64,000 nucleotides of DNA, from assembly GCA_009837355.1 (NCBI GenBank), contig VXTR01000068.1, positions 124,001 to 188,000 of the forward strand, given 5' to 3'. The position numbers were made by a program, and so were the translations under genes. This document shows positions 26,544 to 35,660 of the stretch, piece by piece (the stretch's first letter is position 1; each line of letters begins with the position of its first letter). This DNA is from Chloroflexota bacterium. Lineage in GTDB: Bacteria; Chloroflexota; Dehalococcoidia; Lucifugimonadales; UBA3495. The notes under the pieces were generated by a model, which saw only the letters and a list, made by a program, of their open reading frames with translations, searched no databases and was not told where the DNA came from.

Positions 26544-26552
26544 ATTATAGCA
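26544..26552 (-). promoter_or_regulatory. Extended -10 promoter of rpsF
   Basis: Minus strand TGC-TATAAT (hexamer at 26544-26549): perfect -10 with the TGn extension, no clear -35. Predicted start near 26537, giving a leader of about 28 bases with AGGAG before the TTG start. Confidence 0.6.
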
Positions 26553-26562
26553 CAAGTTCGGG

Positions 26563-27285
26563 CTATTCCGCCGCCAACTCGTTCAGCACCGATTCAATCA
26601 GCTGCACGCCCCGGGCGCCGGAACTGCGATGGGCGATGCGTCCCTCTTTGTCCAGGAACACGTAGCTGGGCACGCCCCGGATGTTGTAGGCGATGGCCAC
26701 TGCCGCGTTGGGGTCGTAGAAGTTGGGGAAAGTGAGCTCGTTGCGCTCGACGAACGCTATGGTATCGGCCCTGGTGGTGTTGAACTGGGACACGCCGATG
26801 ACGTTCACGCCGGCGTCATGCAGCTTTTCGCGATACAGCCCCTCGAGGGCGGGAAACTCCCGCCCACAGTGTGGTCACCAGGGCGCCCAGAACGCCAGCA
26901 GGGTCGGCGTGCCGAAGGTTTCAGAAAGCGTAATTTCCGTTCCGTCCAGCAGTTCGGCCTGGAAAGGCGTGGCCGCAATACGCTCGCCATCGCCTTCTCG
27001 CGTCGGCACCGGCCGGGGCGTGTACGTGGGCCGGGGACGGGGCGTGTAGGTCGGAGGGGCCGGAGTATCTGTGGGCATGACCGTCGGATCTGCCATTGCA
27101 GTTGGCGGTTCCGTAGGCGCGGCGGTTGGCAGCATTGCGTCCACCGTGGCCCCGTGGTCAATGACCGCCGGCGCGCCGGACGAGGGCGAGGTGCATCCGA
27201 GCAGCAGCCCGCCGAGCATCGCCACGATGGCCAGCGTCGCCATTGCTATCGAAATCGGTGAAGGCACCCGGCTAATATAGCACAA
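26563..27285 (-). CDS. Selenocysteine-containing TlpA/thioredoxin-like lipoprotein (UxxC)
   Basis: The frame continues through TGA at 26875-26877 to the stop at 26563, 240 residues from ATG 27285 (GTG 27267 is an alternative). Lipobox LLLGC follows a signal peptide, then a Thr/Pro linker with a PTYTPRP repeat. The redoxin domain begins near 110. The active site reads LLAFWAPW-U-PHC-GREF, where the usual protein has WAPWCPHC, so UGA replaces the attacking cysteine (residue 137; C140 resolves). The fold is complete downstream: VIGVSQFN, IAYNIRGVPSYVFLDKEGRI. A perfect 8-bp SECIS-like hairpin follows. It would reduce or oxidise extracytoplasmic thiols. Confidence 0.88.
26847..26865 (-). promoter_or_regulatory. 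SECIS element of the selenocysteine thioredoxin gene
   Basis: On the minus strand GGGCGGGA (plus 26858-26865), loop GTT (26855-26857), TCCCGCCC (26847-26854): perfect 8-bp stem with the loop G 18 nt after the UGA. Position inside the coding region and a G/U apical loop fit a bacterial SECIS; loop and closing A-U pair match those of the UGSC gene. Confidence 0.75.
27274..27282 (-). promoter_or_regulatory. Extended -10 promoter of the selenocysteine thioredoxin gene
   Basis: Minus strand TGC-TATATT (hexamer at 27274-27279). Six bases separate the hexamer from the in-frame GTG at 27267, so transcription would start at or beside that GTG, implying a leaderless mRNA and favouring GTG 27267 over ATG 27285. 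Confidence 0.45.
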
Positions 27286-27312
27286 CCGCCTGACGTCGCC
27301 GTCGCCGGTGCG

Positions 27313-27341
27313 TTGACGGGAGGGGCGGCGTAGGGCAAAAT
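27313..27341 (+). promoter_or_regulatory. Possible sucC promoter
   Basis: TTGACG (27313-27318), 17 bases, CAAAAT (27336-27341), placing the start within a few bases of the sucC ATG at 27351. No Shine-Dalgarno precedes the ATG, which fits a leaderless transcript. Confidence 0.35.
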
Positions 27342-27350
27342 ACTCCGGCG

Positions 27351-28520
27351 ATGAAGTTGCACGAATACCAAGCCAAAGCCATTTTCGCTGAGCAGGGCAT
27401 TCCGGTTCCCAATGGGAAAGTGGCTCGCACTCCTGACGAAGCGGCGGATGCCCTGGAATCTTTCGGAGGCAGAGGTGTGGTCAAGGCGCAGGTTCACGCT
27501 GGAGGTCGGGGTCTGGCCGGTGGCGTCAAGGTAGTCGGTTCACCCGAAGAGGGACGGGATTTCGCGGCCGGCCTGCTGGGCTCACGGCTGGTAACGCACC
27601 AGACGGACTCCGGCGGCGTGCCCGTGGACAGTGTCCTGGTAGAAGAGTTGGCGGATATTGACCGCGAGATGTACGTCGCGCTGACCATGGACCGCGACCA
27701 CCGAGGGCCGGTGCTCATAGCCAGTGCCGCCGGTGGAATGTCGATCGAGGAGGTTGCCGCCGACGACCCGGACGCCATCATTACGGAAGCAGTGGAGCCG
27801 GGCCTGGGCCTGATGCCCTACCAATGCCGGCGAGTGGCGGCACGGTTGGGCCTGACCGACGTGGCGGCGCGTCAGGGTGCGGATATTCTCGGCGCGCTGT
27901 ACCGCGTGTTCATGGCTAACGACTGCACGCTGGTGGAAGTGAACCCCCTCATCGCGACGGGCGACGGCGGCGTGGTGGCCCTGGACGCCAAGATGGACGT
28001 TGAGGACGACGCCCTGTTCCGCCACGCTCAGCTCCACGAATTACGCGACCGCAGCCAGGAAGACCCGTTGGAAGCGCGGGCGGCGGACGATGACATCGCC
28101 TACGTCAGCCTGGATGGCAGCGTAGGCTGCCTGGTGAACGGGGCAGGGCTGGCCATGGCCACGCTGGACGTGGCCAACGCGGCCGGCGCAGCTCCCGCCA
28201 ACTTCCTGGACGTGGGCGGCGGAGCCTCTGAAGAGAAGGTGGCCACCGCCGTGGGCATTATCCTGTCCGACCCCAAGGTTGACCGGGTGCTGGTCAACAT
28301 CTTCGGCGGCATTCTCCGCTGCGACATTGCGGCGCGAGGCATCGTAATGGCGTATGAAGAGCGCGGGGCGACGCAACCGTTGGTCGTGCGGATGCTGGGC
28401 ACCAACCTGGAAGAAGGCAAGGCTATCCTGGCGCAGTCAGGCCTTGACGTAACTTTCACCGACACGCTGACCGAAGCGGCGGCGGCCCTTGCGCCCGGAC
28501 CTTCGGTGCGGAGCGCGTAA
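27351..28520 (+). CDS. sucC: Succinate-CoA ligase, beta subunit
   Basis: 389 residues. N-terminal ATP-grasp domain ([38 protein letters not shown]), [20 protein letters not shown] for magnesium-nucleotide, and the C-terminal CoA-ligase half with [47 protein letters not shown]. Works with SucD in the TCA cycle, interconverting succinyl-CoA and succinate with ATP/GTP formation. SucD begins 4 bases after its stop. Confidence 0.97.
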   Translation: MKLHEYQAKAIFAEQGIPVPNGKVARTPDEAADALESFGGRGVVKAQVHAGGRGLAGGVKVVGSPEEGRDFAAGLLGSRLVTHQTDSGGVPVDSVLVEELADIDREMYVALTMDRDHRGPVLIASAAGGMSIEEVAADDPDAIITEAVEPGLGLMPYQCRRVAARLGLTDVAARQGADILGALYRVFMANDCTLVEVNPLIATGDGGVVALDAKMDVEDDALFRHAQLHELRDRSQEDPLEARAADDDIAYVSLDGSVGCLVNGAGLAMATLDVANAAGAAPANFLDVGGGASEEKVATAVGIILSDPKVDRVLVNIFGGILRCDIAARGIVMAYEERGATQPLVVRMLGTNLEEGKAILAQSGLDVTFTDTLTEAAAALAPGPSVRSA

Positions 28521-28524
28521 CGTC

Positions 28525-29421
28525 ATGGGAATCTTGCTGAATGAGCAATCCCGGATTCTGGTGCAGGGCATAACGGGGCGGGAAGGGAGTTTTCACGCCC
28601 GCGCCTGCAAAGACTACGGTACGCAGGTGGTGGCTGGAGTAACGCCGGGCCGAGGCGGGCAAACGTTTGACGACACCGTTCCCGTTTTCGACTCGGTGGG
28701 CGAAGCCGTGGCGACGACCCAGGCCAACGTGTCGCTGATTTTCGTACCGCCGCCCTTCGCCGGCGACGCTATCGCGGAGTCGGTGGATGCCGGCATCCCG
28801 CTGATTGCCTGCATCACCGAGGGCATTCCGGTTCACGATATGGTGGGGCTGTATCGTTACGTGCACGCCCACGGAGTCCGGTTGATTGGGCCGAACTGTC
28901 CCGGAATGATTAACCCGGGCGCGCGCTGCAAGGTCGGCATAATGCCCGGAAGCATCCACGCGCCGGGACGGGTGGGCGTCGTTTCCCGCAGCGGAACGCT
29001 GACTTACGAGGCGGTGGGCCAGTTGACCGACCTGGGCATCGGCCAGTCCTCCTGCGTGGGCATCGGCGGCGACCCGATCATCGGTACCAGTTTCGTGGAC
29101 ATTCTGCGTCTCTACAACGACGACCCGGACACCGACATGGTGGTGTTCATCGGTGAGATCGGCGGCACCATGGAGCAGGAAGCTGCGGAATACATCGGCT
29201 CGGCCGAGTTCACCAAGCCCATCTGCTCGCTGATTGTCGGCGCCACCGCCCCATCCGGCAAGCGCATGGGACATGCCGGCGCCATCATCACCGGGGAGAG
29301 CGCTACTGCCGAAGCGAAAACCCGCGCCCTGGAAACGGCCGGCGCGGTCATCATCCCGACGCCGGCGGATATTGGAGCGACGGCGCAGCGGACGTTGCGC
29401 GAAGCGGGGCTGGCCGGTTAA
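28525..29421 (+). CDS. sucD: Succinate-CoA ligase, alpha subunit
   Basis: 298 residues from ATG 28525. CoA-binding Rossmann start ([24 protein letters not shown]), [47 protein letters not shown] and the phosphohistidine in [13 protein letters not shown]. Completes the SucCD heteromer. Its TAA overlaps the stop of the convergent HlyD-like gene (4 bases shared). Confidence 0.97.
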   Translation: MGILLNEQSRILVQGITGREGSFHARACKDYGTQVVAGVTPGRGGQTFDDTVPVFDSVGEAVATTQANVSLIFVPPPFAGDAIAESVDAGIPLIACITEGIPVHDMVGLYRYVHAHGVRLIGPNCPGMINPGARCKVGIMPGSIHAPGRVGVVSRSGTLTYEAVGQLTDLGIGQSSCVGIGGDPIIGTSFVDILRLYNDDPDTDMVVFIGEIGGTMEQEAAEYIGSAEFTKPICSLIVGATAPSGKRMGHAGAIITGESATAEAKTRALETAGAVIIPTPADIGATAQRTLREAGLAG

Positions 29422-31307
29422 GGCAGAACCGTTGTGGTCACCAGGCCGGGATTCGGCGGAATCGACATACCGTCCGGTACGGTTACGCTGAAAACCACCG
29501 GAAAGCTGATTACGCCGCGCTCGGTGCGAGCCTCGTCGCTGACTTCGGTGACTTTGGCATCAAAGACAATGTCGGGGATGGCGGCCAAAGCAACGTTCGC
29601 TGGCGTGCCAATCTTGATGCGCTCGATGTAGTTGGTTTCCACCAACCCCTCAACCGATATATCCGCCGGGTCAACCAGCTGGATGACACGGGCATCGACC
29701 TTGATCACGTCGCCGGGAGCGATGGTAACCACTCTGACCACGCCGTCGAAAGGCGCGCGCAGCACCCCGTCATCCAGGTCTTCCTGCGCTTCTGCGTATT
29801 TCAGAGCCGCTGTGTCGATGCGGAATTGAGCCTGCTCGATGTTTATTTCATCGGGTCCGCCAGCCAGGTCGTCCCGGAACGTCCGGGCGGTATCTACCGC
29901 CTGCTGCGCCGTATCAACTGCGGTTCTGAGACTGTCCAGTACGACCTCGTCGGGGCCGTCTTCCAGTTTCTCCAAGTCCTTCAGCTTCGAATCCAGGTCC
30001 AGACGTCGGCTTTCAACTATGGCCTCCAGGCGAGCGAGTTCCAGCCGATCAACGCCGGCTTCAGCTTCGGCCAAGTCACGCTCGGTTCTCTGCAAAACCT
30101 CGCGGGCACTTTGCACCCTGGCCTCCAGCAGCCTGATCTCATCCTGATCGGGGCCGTCCTGCAGGTCGGCTATTTCCCGATTCAAGCGGGCCAGCCTTTC
30201 TTCCAGTACGCTAATGCTATCGCGGAGTGGGGCCAGGTCGATTTCCTTGGGGCCGGCTTCCAGTTCCTCGATATCCTCCTCTAACTTCGCTACTTTCCGT
30301 TCGCCGGCCTCGACTGCGGCGCGCAAAGCGTTCAGTTGAACGACGTCGAAGACTTCACCTTCATCAAGGTTCAAGAACGTTCCATCAATGGCCTGCACCG
30401 AAAACGCAGTGTATCTTGCGCGTGCTTCCCTTAACTCATCCTCGGCAGTGGCCAGTTCTCCTCGGGCGTCGCTCAACAGATCGGCGTGGTTGGCGTCGAC
30501 GTCAGTTAAATCTTCGCGAGCTCGGTCCAACGCCTGCTCGGTCTGGGATATCCGGTTTCGCAACTCGATAACGTCCTGATTGTAGTCAGGGAGGAAATCG
30601 GCCAACTCATCCTCGGCCTTTTCCAGGGCAACCTTGGCGGCGGAGCGGTCTTCCAGGGCTTTGGCGAACCGCTCGCTATGGCCGTCGGCAAAATCGGCCA
30701 GGTCTTCTTCGGCTTGGTCAAGGGCGGTTATGGCTGAGGCCCGGGCCTGTCGCGCCTGCCCTAGGCTCAGGTCGTGATTAAATTGGAAGTCGGCCAGCCT
30801 CTCCTCTGCCTGGTCCAGGGTAACCTGAGCCTGGGCCAGAGCACTTTCGGCTCTTGCCAGCCTGTCTTCCGCCTGGTCTTTCACCAGGTCGTCATTGGAT
30901 TGCAGGCCCAACACGGCGTCCAGGGCATCCTGCGCCGCTTTCAATTCCAGTTCCAGCTGCGAGACGGTTTGTTCCAGGTTGGTCATGGTTGTTTCGTCCA
31001 GCGTGGCCAAAATGTCGCCGGCGGATACGGTATCGCCCACCGAGACGTTGACCGCGCCGACTTCGCCGGGTATCTCGAATGCCAGATTCTCGCTAATGTC
31101 GAAGCGCAGCGAGCCGCGAACGCGAAACTCGGCGCTGGTGATGGCGGCGTCGGACGCCCCGGCAGCGGGCGTGCCATTGGAGTCTGAAGCGTCGGAGGCG
31201 CCCCCGCAAGCGAGTAGCGTCGGAATGACGATTGCGGGCACTAGGACTGAAATGAACCGTCTCGGATGAGCGAACAATGGCAGTGAGCGAAGGAACATAG
31301 TGTTCAA
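29418..31307 (-). CDS. HlyD-type RND efflux adaptor, lipoprotein with very long coiled coil
   Basis: 629 residues (ATG at 31298 is an alternative start). Lipobox in TLLACGG. A biotinyl-lipoyl half motif ([38 protein letters not shown], about 65-105) leads into roughly 360 residues of heptad-rich coiled coil punctuated by turns of the type GPDE/GPKE ([40 protein letters not shown]). The second lipoyl half ([18 protein letters not shown]) and a beta-barrel follow. It stops right after [11 protein letters not shown], without the membrane-proximal domain seen in many adaptors. Serves the RND pump encoded 35 bases downstream in transcription. Confidence 0.88.
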   Translation of the reverse strand: MNTMFLRSLPLFAHPRRFISVLVPAIVIPTLLACGGASDASDSNGTPAAGASDAAITSAEFRVRGSLRFDISENLAFEIPGEVGAVNVSVGDTVSAGDILATLDETTMTNLEQTVSQLELELKAAQDALDAVLGLQSNDDLVKDQAEDRLARAESALAQAQVTLDQAEERLADFQFNHDLSLGQARQARASAITALDQAEEDLADFADGHSERFAKALEDRSAAKVALEKAEDELADFLPDYNQDVIELRNRISQTEQALDRAREDLTDVDANHADLLSDARGELATAEDELREARARYTAFSVQAIDGTFLNLDEGEVFDVVQLNALRAAVEAGERKVAKLEEDIEELEAGPKEIDLAPLRDSISVLEERLARLNREIADLQDGPDQDEIRLLEARVQSAREVLQRTERDLAEAEAGVDRLELARLEAIVESRRLDLDSKLKDLEKLEDGPDEVVLDSLRTAVDTAQQAVDTARTFRDDLAGGPDEINIEQAQFRIDTAALKYAEAQEDLDDGVLRAPFDGVVRVVTIAPGDVIKVDARVIQLVDPADISVEGLVETNYIERIKIGTPANVALAAIPDIVFDAKVTEVSDEARTERGVISFPVVFSVTVPDGMSIPPNPGLVTTTVLP

Positions 31308-31342
31308 TTAACAGCCTCGCAAAATGGTTGAAGTCTGAGCGG

Positions 31343-34300
31343 TCAGTCAGCCGCTGGAGTCGGCTGGGAAGCCGGCTGGCGGGTGATCAAGCGGGTGATG
31401 CGCCCCGGCAGGCTGGGTATGGTTTCGTGCAGCAGCATGTAGGTTACGGGCACCGCAACCAGCGTCAGGAACGTGGAGCTGACGAGTCCGCCGATAACTA
31501 CGGTAGCCAACTCCGCGCCGACCAATCCGCTGTCGTCGCTGAACGCCAATGGGAAAATTGCCAGTATGGTGGTGAAGGCGGTCATCAAGATCGGGCGCAG
31601 GCGGGTGCGGCCGGCCTCCACTACGGCATCAAAAGCGTCGTATCCCTGCGCACGCAGCTGGCGGACGAAAGTGAGCAGCACGATGGCGTTGGTAACCACG
31701 ATGCCAATGAGAAACAGGAATCCCATCATGGCGGGCAGGCTCAGGGTGCGGTCGGTGATGACCAGGGCAACCAGGGCCCCAACGATGGCCAGGGGCATAT
31801 TCAGCACCACGATGAACGGGTCGCGCAGAGAACCCATGCTGGCTACCATTACCAGATAAACCAGCGAAACGCCGATAATCATGGCGACATAGACGTTCTG
31901 AAACTGCTCCTCAATATCGCTGGCGAATCCTCCCTGCGCGGCGTTGACTCCCGCCGGAAGCTCGGCGCCGTCAATGACGCCGTCCACCCGAGCGGCGATG
32001 GCCTGACGGTCGCGACCTTGAAATTCCCCGGTAATGGTGGCGGAGCGGGTACCGTCGTAGTGGGTGATTACCGATGGCCCCAGGGAGGCTTTGACTTCAC
32101 TGATGGCGCCCAGTTCAGCGCTGCCGACCACCCCGCCAATGGGAAGTTGCTGCAGTTCGGTTATCTCGTCGACGCTCTCGCTGCGCCCCCGCACGATGAT
32201 GTCGTAGGAATCGCCCATAAGGTTAACGTCGCCGACGTCGGAACCATACACCCAGGCGCGAACCTGGCCGGCAACGGCCTGGGTAGTGAGGCCGTAGCGG
32301 GCGGCGGCGGCCGGGTCAACCGTAAAAGTCAGTTCTTCGGAGGTATCGCTGATGTTGGTCTTCAGGTTGATCACGCCGGGAACCTCGCCAAGACGTTGAA
32401 CCAGGCTCTGCGTTCCGGCCTGCACGTCGGCGAACTCGTCGCCCCTGACGGTTACCTCCAGGTCGGCCTGCGGCGGGCCGCCTCGGTCAACGAACAACTG
32501 GATGCGAGCGTTTTCCCGCTGGGGCAGTTCGGCGCGGAGCCGTTCCGGGAAGTCCGACGGCGTATCGGGGGTAACCGGAATCAAAAAGCCCGCCACGTCA
32601 TAACCCGTTTCCGCCGTGCTGGGGCCAAATTCATCGCTGAGCGCGCCCATGGTTACCTGATAGGTTTCAATGTCTCCCTGGGACACGAAGGTGGCGAGAA
32701 TTTGCTCGATTTCCCTCACCTGCCGGAACATAGTGGATGCGTCCGTGTTTTCAGGCATCGTAACGTCAACGCGCACCGAGATGGTCTCTCCTTCGGAAAA
32801 GAGCGTGATGGGTAGCACCGTGATGAGGGATAGGCTGGCAGCCACGACAATGATGCAAGCCCCCACTACGATGAAGCGGCGGCGTAGTGCCCAGAGCAAT
32901 GGCGGTGTGTAAATGCGCTGCAGCCAGGTGTCGCCGCCGGCGGCTCCGTCGCTTTCGCTGGCCATGTCGTTCTCGCGCAGCAGCAGGGAGCCAAGGGCCG
33001 GCACAGCGGTCAACGCCACCAAGGTCGAAGCCACCAGGGATACGCACACCGTTTGCGCGAAGGGCAGGAAAAACTGACCGACGATGCCGGGTATGAAGGC
33101 CAGGGGCAGAAAAACGGCGACGGTGGTGAGGGTCGAGGCAATGATGGCAGGGCCCACTTCACGGGCGCCGCGCAGGGCGGCAGTAGCGCGGGGCTCCCCG
33201 GCCTGAACGTGTCGATAGGTGTTTTCCAGGACGACGATGCTGTCGTCAACGATGCGGCCTACCGAGATGGCCAGGCCGGCCAGGCTCATAAAGTTGATCG
33301 CCCAGTCAAAGACCGCCATCACCAGCAGCGTTATCATTATGCTCATCGGGATGGATATGGCGATGATGGCCGTGGGCCGCAGCGTATGCAGTATGCCCAC
33401 GACGGCGGTGGGACGAATCTGCAGCAGGAACAGGAATATCGCCAGCACGGCGATGCCGAAACCCTGGACGCCCTGGCTGGCGACGTTGGACAGCTGTTTC
33501 TCCAGTTCCGGGCCGTCGTTGTAGATCACTTCCAGGTTGACGTCCGGCGGCAGCGGCAGTTCGTCGATAAGCGCCAGAATCTCGTTGGTGATATCAATGG
33601 TATTGGCTTCCGGCAAGCGCAGCACTCTCAAGGATATGCTGGGATTGTCGTTGGTGCGGACGACGGTGTCAGCCTCGGGAGTGTCTATGGCAACGGAGGC
33701 GACGGCGGATAGCGGCACGGGTGTGCCGGCCGCGTCGCCGGTGGGCGGGCCGGGGCTGCGAGTGTAACCCACCGGGATGCTGCGAATGGTATCCAGGTCG
33801 GAATAGCCGAAGTAGGTGCGCAGGACGACGGATTTGTCGTCGTGGCTGATGGAGCCGGCGCTGATGTCGGCTGCGTTGGCCGATACCGAGCTGATAACGT
33901 GCTGGATGGTGAGGTCGTGCTGGGCCAGCAGTTCGGGGTCAACGATAATGGATACGCGCTCGCTGATGCCGCCGCGCACCTCCACGTTGTACACGCCGTT
34001 GACTGCCTCCAGCCGGGGAACGATTTGGTCATCCACCACCCGCTGCAGCGAGGGAATATCTCTTTCGCCGGAAACGCTGAGATACATCACCGGAAAAATG
34101 TCGGACGTGAGGCGTATGACGACGGGACCCCAATCAACGTCGGGCAGATTGAGAGCGCTGACCTCCGTGCGGATTTCCTGTTCGATTTCCTCGATGTCGG
34201 CGTCGGTTTCGAAATTGGCCACCACCTGGGATTGGTTGGAGGTGGATATTGAGGTAACCTCCCGCAGGTGGGCCATGCCGAGGATGCTGTCCTCAATAGG

Positions 34301-34495
34301 CGTGGTGATTTCGTCGGCGACGGTGTTGGGGTCCTGCTGGTAACCGGTGATGACAAAGATAGTGCCGAAGCTGATCTCGGGGAAAAGCTCCTGGGACAGC
34401 CGGTCATAGGAGTAGAGGCCGGCGGCCAGCAGCAGAACCATCACCATTATGGTGACCGGCTTGCGGCGTAGGGCCAATTCGGTCAGAAAGCTCAA
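31343..34495 (-). CDS. RND (AcrB/HAE1-type) efflux transporter
   Basis: 1050 residues, usual length. Twelve membrane segments in the 1+5, 1+5 arrangement, with two large extracytoplasmic loops. N-terminus RKPVTIMVMVLLLAAGLYSY, the proton-relay region ISVGRIVDDSIVVLENTYRHVQ in the fourth segment, and the second-half LIGIVVTNAIVLLTFVRQLR. It is transcribed before the adaptor gene in the same direction. Probably exports lipophilic compounds. No TolC-type outer membrane channel is nearby, as expected if the cell has a single membrane. Confidence 0.93.
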   Translation of the reverse strand: MSFLTELALRRKPVTIMVMVLLLAAGLYSYDRLSQELFPEISFGTIFVITGYQQDPNTVADEITTPIEDSILGMAHLREVTSISTSNQSQVVANFETDADIEEIEQEIRTEVSALNLPDVDWGPVVIRLTSDIFPVMYLSVSGERDIPSLQRVVDDQIVPRLEAVNGVYNVEVRGGISERVSIIVDPELLAQHDLTIQHVISSVSANAADISAGSISHDDKSVVLRTYFGYSDLDTIRSIPVGYTRSPGPPTGDAAGTPVPLSAVASVAIDTPEADTVVRTNDNPSISLRVLRLPEANTIDITNEILALIDELPLPPDVNLEVIYNDGPELEKQLSNVASQGVQGFGIAVLAIFLFLLQIRPTAVVGILHTLRPTAIIAISIPMSIMITLLVMAVFDWAINFMSLAGLAISVGRIVDDSIVVLENTYRHVQAGEPRATAALRGAREVGPAIIASTLTTVAVFLPLAFIPGIVGQFFLPFAQTVCVSLVASTLVALTAVPALGSLLLRENDMASESDGAAGGDTWLQRIYTPPLLWALRRRFIVVGACIIVVAASLSLITVLPITLFSEGETISVRVDVTMPENTDASTMFRQVREIEQILATFVSQGDIETYQVTMGALSDEFGPSTAETGYDVAGFLIPVTPDTPSDFPERLRAELPQRENARIQLFVDRGGPPQADLEVTVRGDEFADVQAGTQSLVQRLGEVPGVINLKTNISDTSEELTFTVDPAAAARYGLTTQAVAGQVRAWVYGSDVGDVNLMGDSYDIIVRGRSESVDEITELQQLPIGGVVGSAELGAISEVKASLGPSVITHYDGTRSATITGEFQGRDRQAIAARVDGVIDGAELPAGVNAAQGGFASDIEEQFQNVYVAMIIGVSLVYLVMVASMGSLRDPFIVVLNMPLAIVGALVALVITDRTLSLPAMMGFLFLIGIVVTNAIVLLTFVRQLRAQGYDAFDAVVEAGRTRLRPILMTAFTTILAIFPLAFSDDSGLVGAELATVVIGGLVSSTFLTLVAVPVTYMLLHETIPSLPGRITRLITRQPASQPTPAAD

Positions 34496-34606
34496 AATCT
34501 CTCCCGGCAGGTTGGCTTGGAACGTGCTAACATTCGTCCGGCCCCAATGTTGACGCCGGCGTCAACTTGAGGCCCGTTAATGATACCAGACAGCAAGGAA
34601 CGCAAA

Positions 34607-35653
34607 ATGGATTTTGCTCTTTTTTCCCACATGCCCTGGCCTGAAGAATATACGCCCCGGGGCCTGTATTTGGATTTGACCGAGCAGGCCACCGCCGGAG
34701 AGGAACTTGGATTCAAAGCAATCTGGCTGGCGGAACACCACTTCACCCGGTACGGTCTGGGCGCGTCTTCGCTCATCATCGCCAGCAACATCGCGGCCCG
34801 CACGGAACGCATCCGCCTGGGGACGGCGGTGCTCATTCCGCCCCTGCACCATCCGGTGCGGCTGGCCGAGGACACGGCGACCCTGGACGTGCTCAGCGAC
34901 GGACGGCTGGACGTGGGATTCGGACGAGGCGCGTCGTCGTCGGAGTACGGAAACTTTGGCATCGACCACGAGGAGAGCCAGGCCCGCTATCGTGAAACCA
35001 TCGAGATGGTGGAAGCCCTCTGGACCACCAGGGACTACTCCCACGAGGGCAAGTTCCATACGGTCGAGCACGCGAATCTGGTTCCCACGCCCTTGCAGGC
35101 GCCGCATCCGCCGGTGTACGTGGCGGCCACGCGCAGCGCGGAATCGCTGGACTTTGTGGCCTCAACCGGCCGGCGACTCATCGTCGGCGTGGTGCTGGAT
35201 ACGGACGATGCCGTTGACCTGATGCAGCGGTTCCTGCAGATGTCCGCAGTGTCGGGGCACAACGTGAGCGCCGCGGATGTGCCCTTCTTCCGCTATTTCT
35301 ACGTCGCCGAAACCGAAGAACAGGCGCACAAGGAGGCCCGGGCCGCGCTGAACTGGACGCTGGACCTGAACACCTGGCGCCGGGAGTTCACCGTCGGCAG
35401 CGAGGTGTACCAGCCGATGGCCGACTACCTCCGGAGGCGCACCACACTCCCGCCTACCTATGAATACCTGGCAGAACACCGGGCGTTCATTGGGACGCCC
35501 GACCAGTGCGCGGCGAAAATCCAGGCGCTGCACGACGCCGGGGTTCGCTACTTCGGCTGCAACTTCGCCTTCGGGGGCCTGGAGCAGAGCAAGCAGCTGA
35601 AGTCCATGGAACTGTTTGCCAGGGAAGTAATGCCGCGCTTTCGCGTGATGTGA
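34607..35653 (+). CDS. LLM class flavin-dependent oxidoreductase
   Basis: 348 residues from ATG 34607 with AAGGA upstream (ATG 34580 adds nine residues). Bacterial-luciferase-like TIM barrel: MDFALFSHMPWPEEYTPRGL, GFKAIWLAEHHFTRYGLG, RLGTAVLIPPLHHPVRLAED, LDVLSDGRLDVGFGRGASSSEYGNFG, IEMVEALWTT. Close in style to alkanal-monooxygenase-like LLM proteins. Uses FMN or F420; the cofactor and substrate cannot be assigned. Divergent from the RND pump, with 111 bases between the starts. Confidence 0.9.
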   Translation: MDFALFSHMPWPEEYTPRGLYLDLTEQATAGEELGFKAIWLAEHHFTRYGLGASSLIIASNIAARTERIRLGTAVLIPPLHHPVRLAEDTATLDVLSDGRLDVGFGRGASSSEYGNFGIDHEESQARYRETIEMVEALWTTRDYSHEGKFHTVEHANLVPTPLQAPHPPVYVAATRSAESLDFVASTGRRLIVGVVLDTDDAVDLMQRFLQMSAVSGHNVSAADVPFFRYFYVAETEEQAHKEARAALNWTLDLNTWRREFTVGSEVYQPMADYLRRRTTLPPTYEYLAEHRAFIGTPDQCAAKIQALHDAGVRYFGCNFAFGGLEQSKQLKSMELFAREVMPRFRVM

Positions 35654-35660
35654 AGTTGGG

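Noticed and set aside
26875-26877. Nonsense mutation in the thioredoxin gene
   Set aside because: TGA stands exactly at the catalytic cysteine and is followed by a perfect hairpin; a random stop would not be expected to do both.
31328-32815. 495-codon plus-strand ORF
   Set aside because: Antisense to the RND pump; long because of GC-rich codon bias, composition not protein-like.
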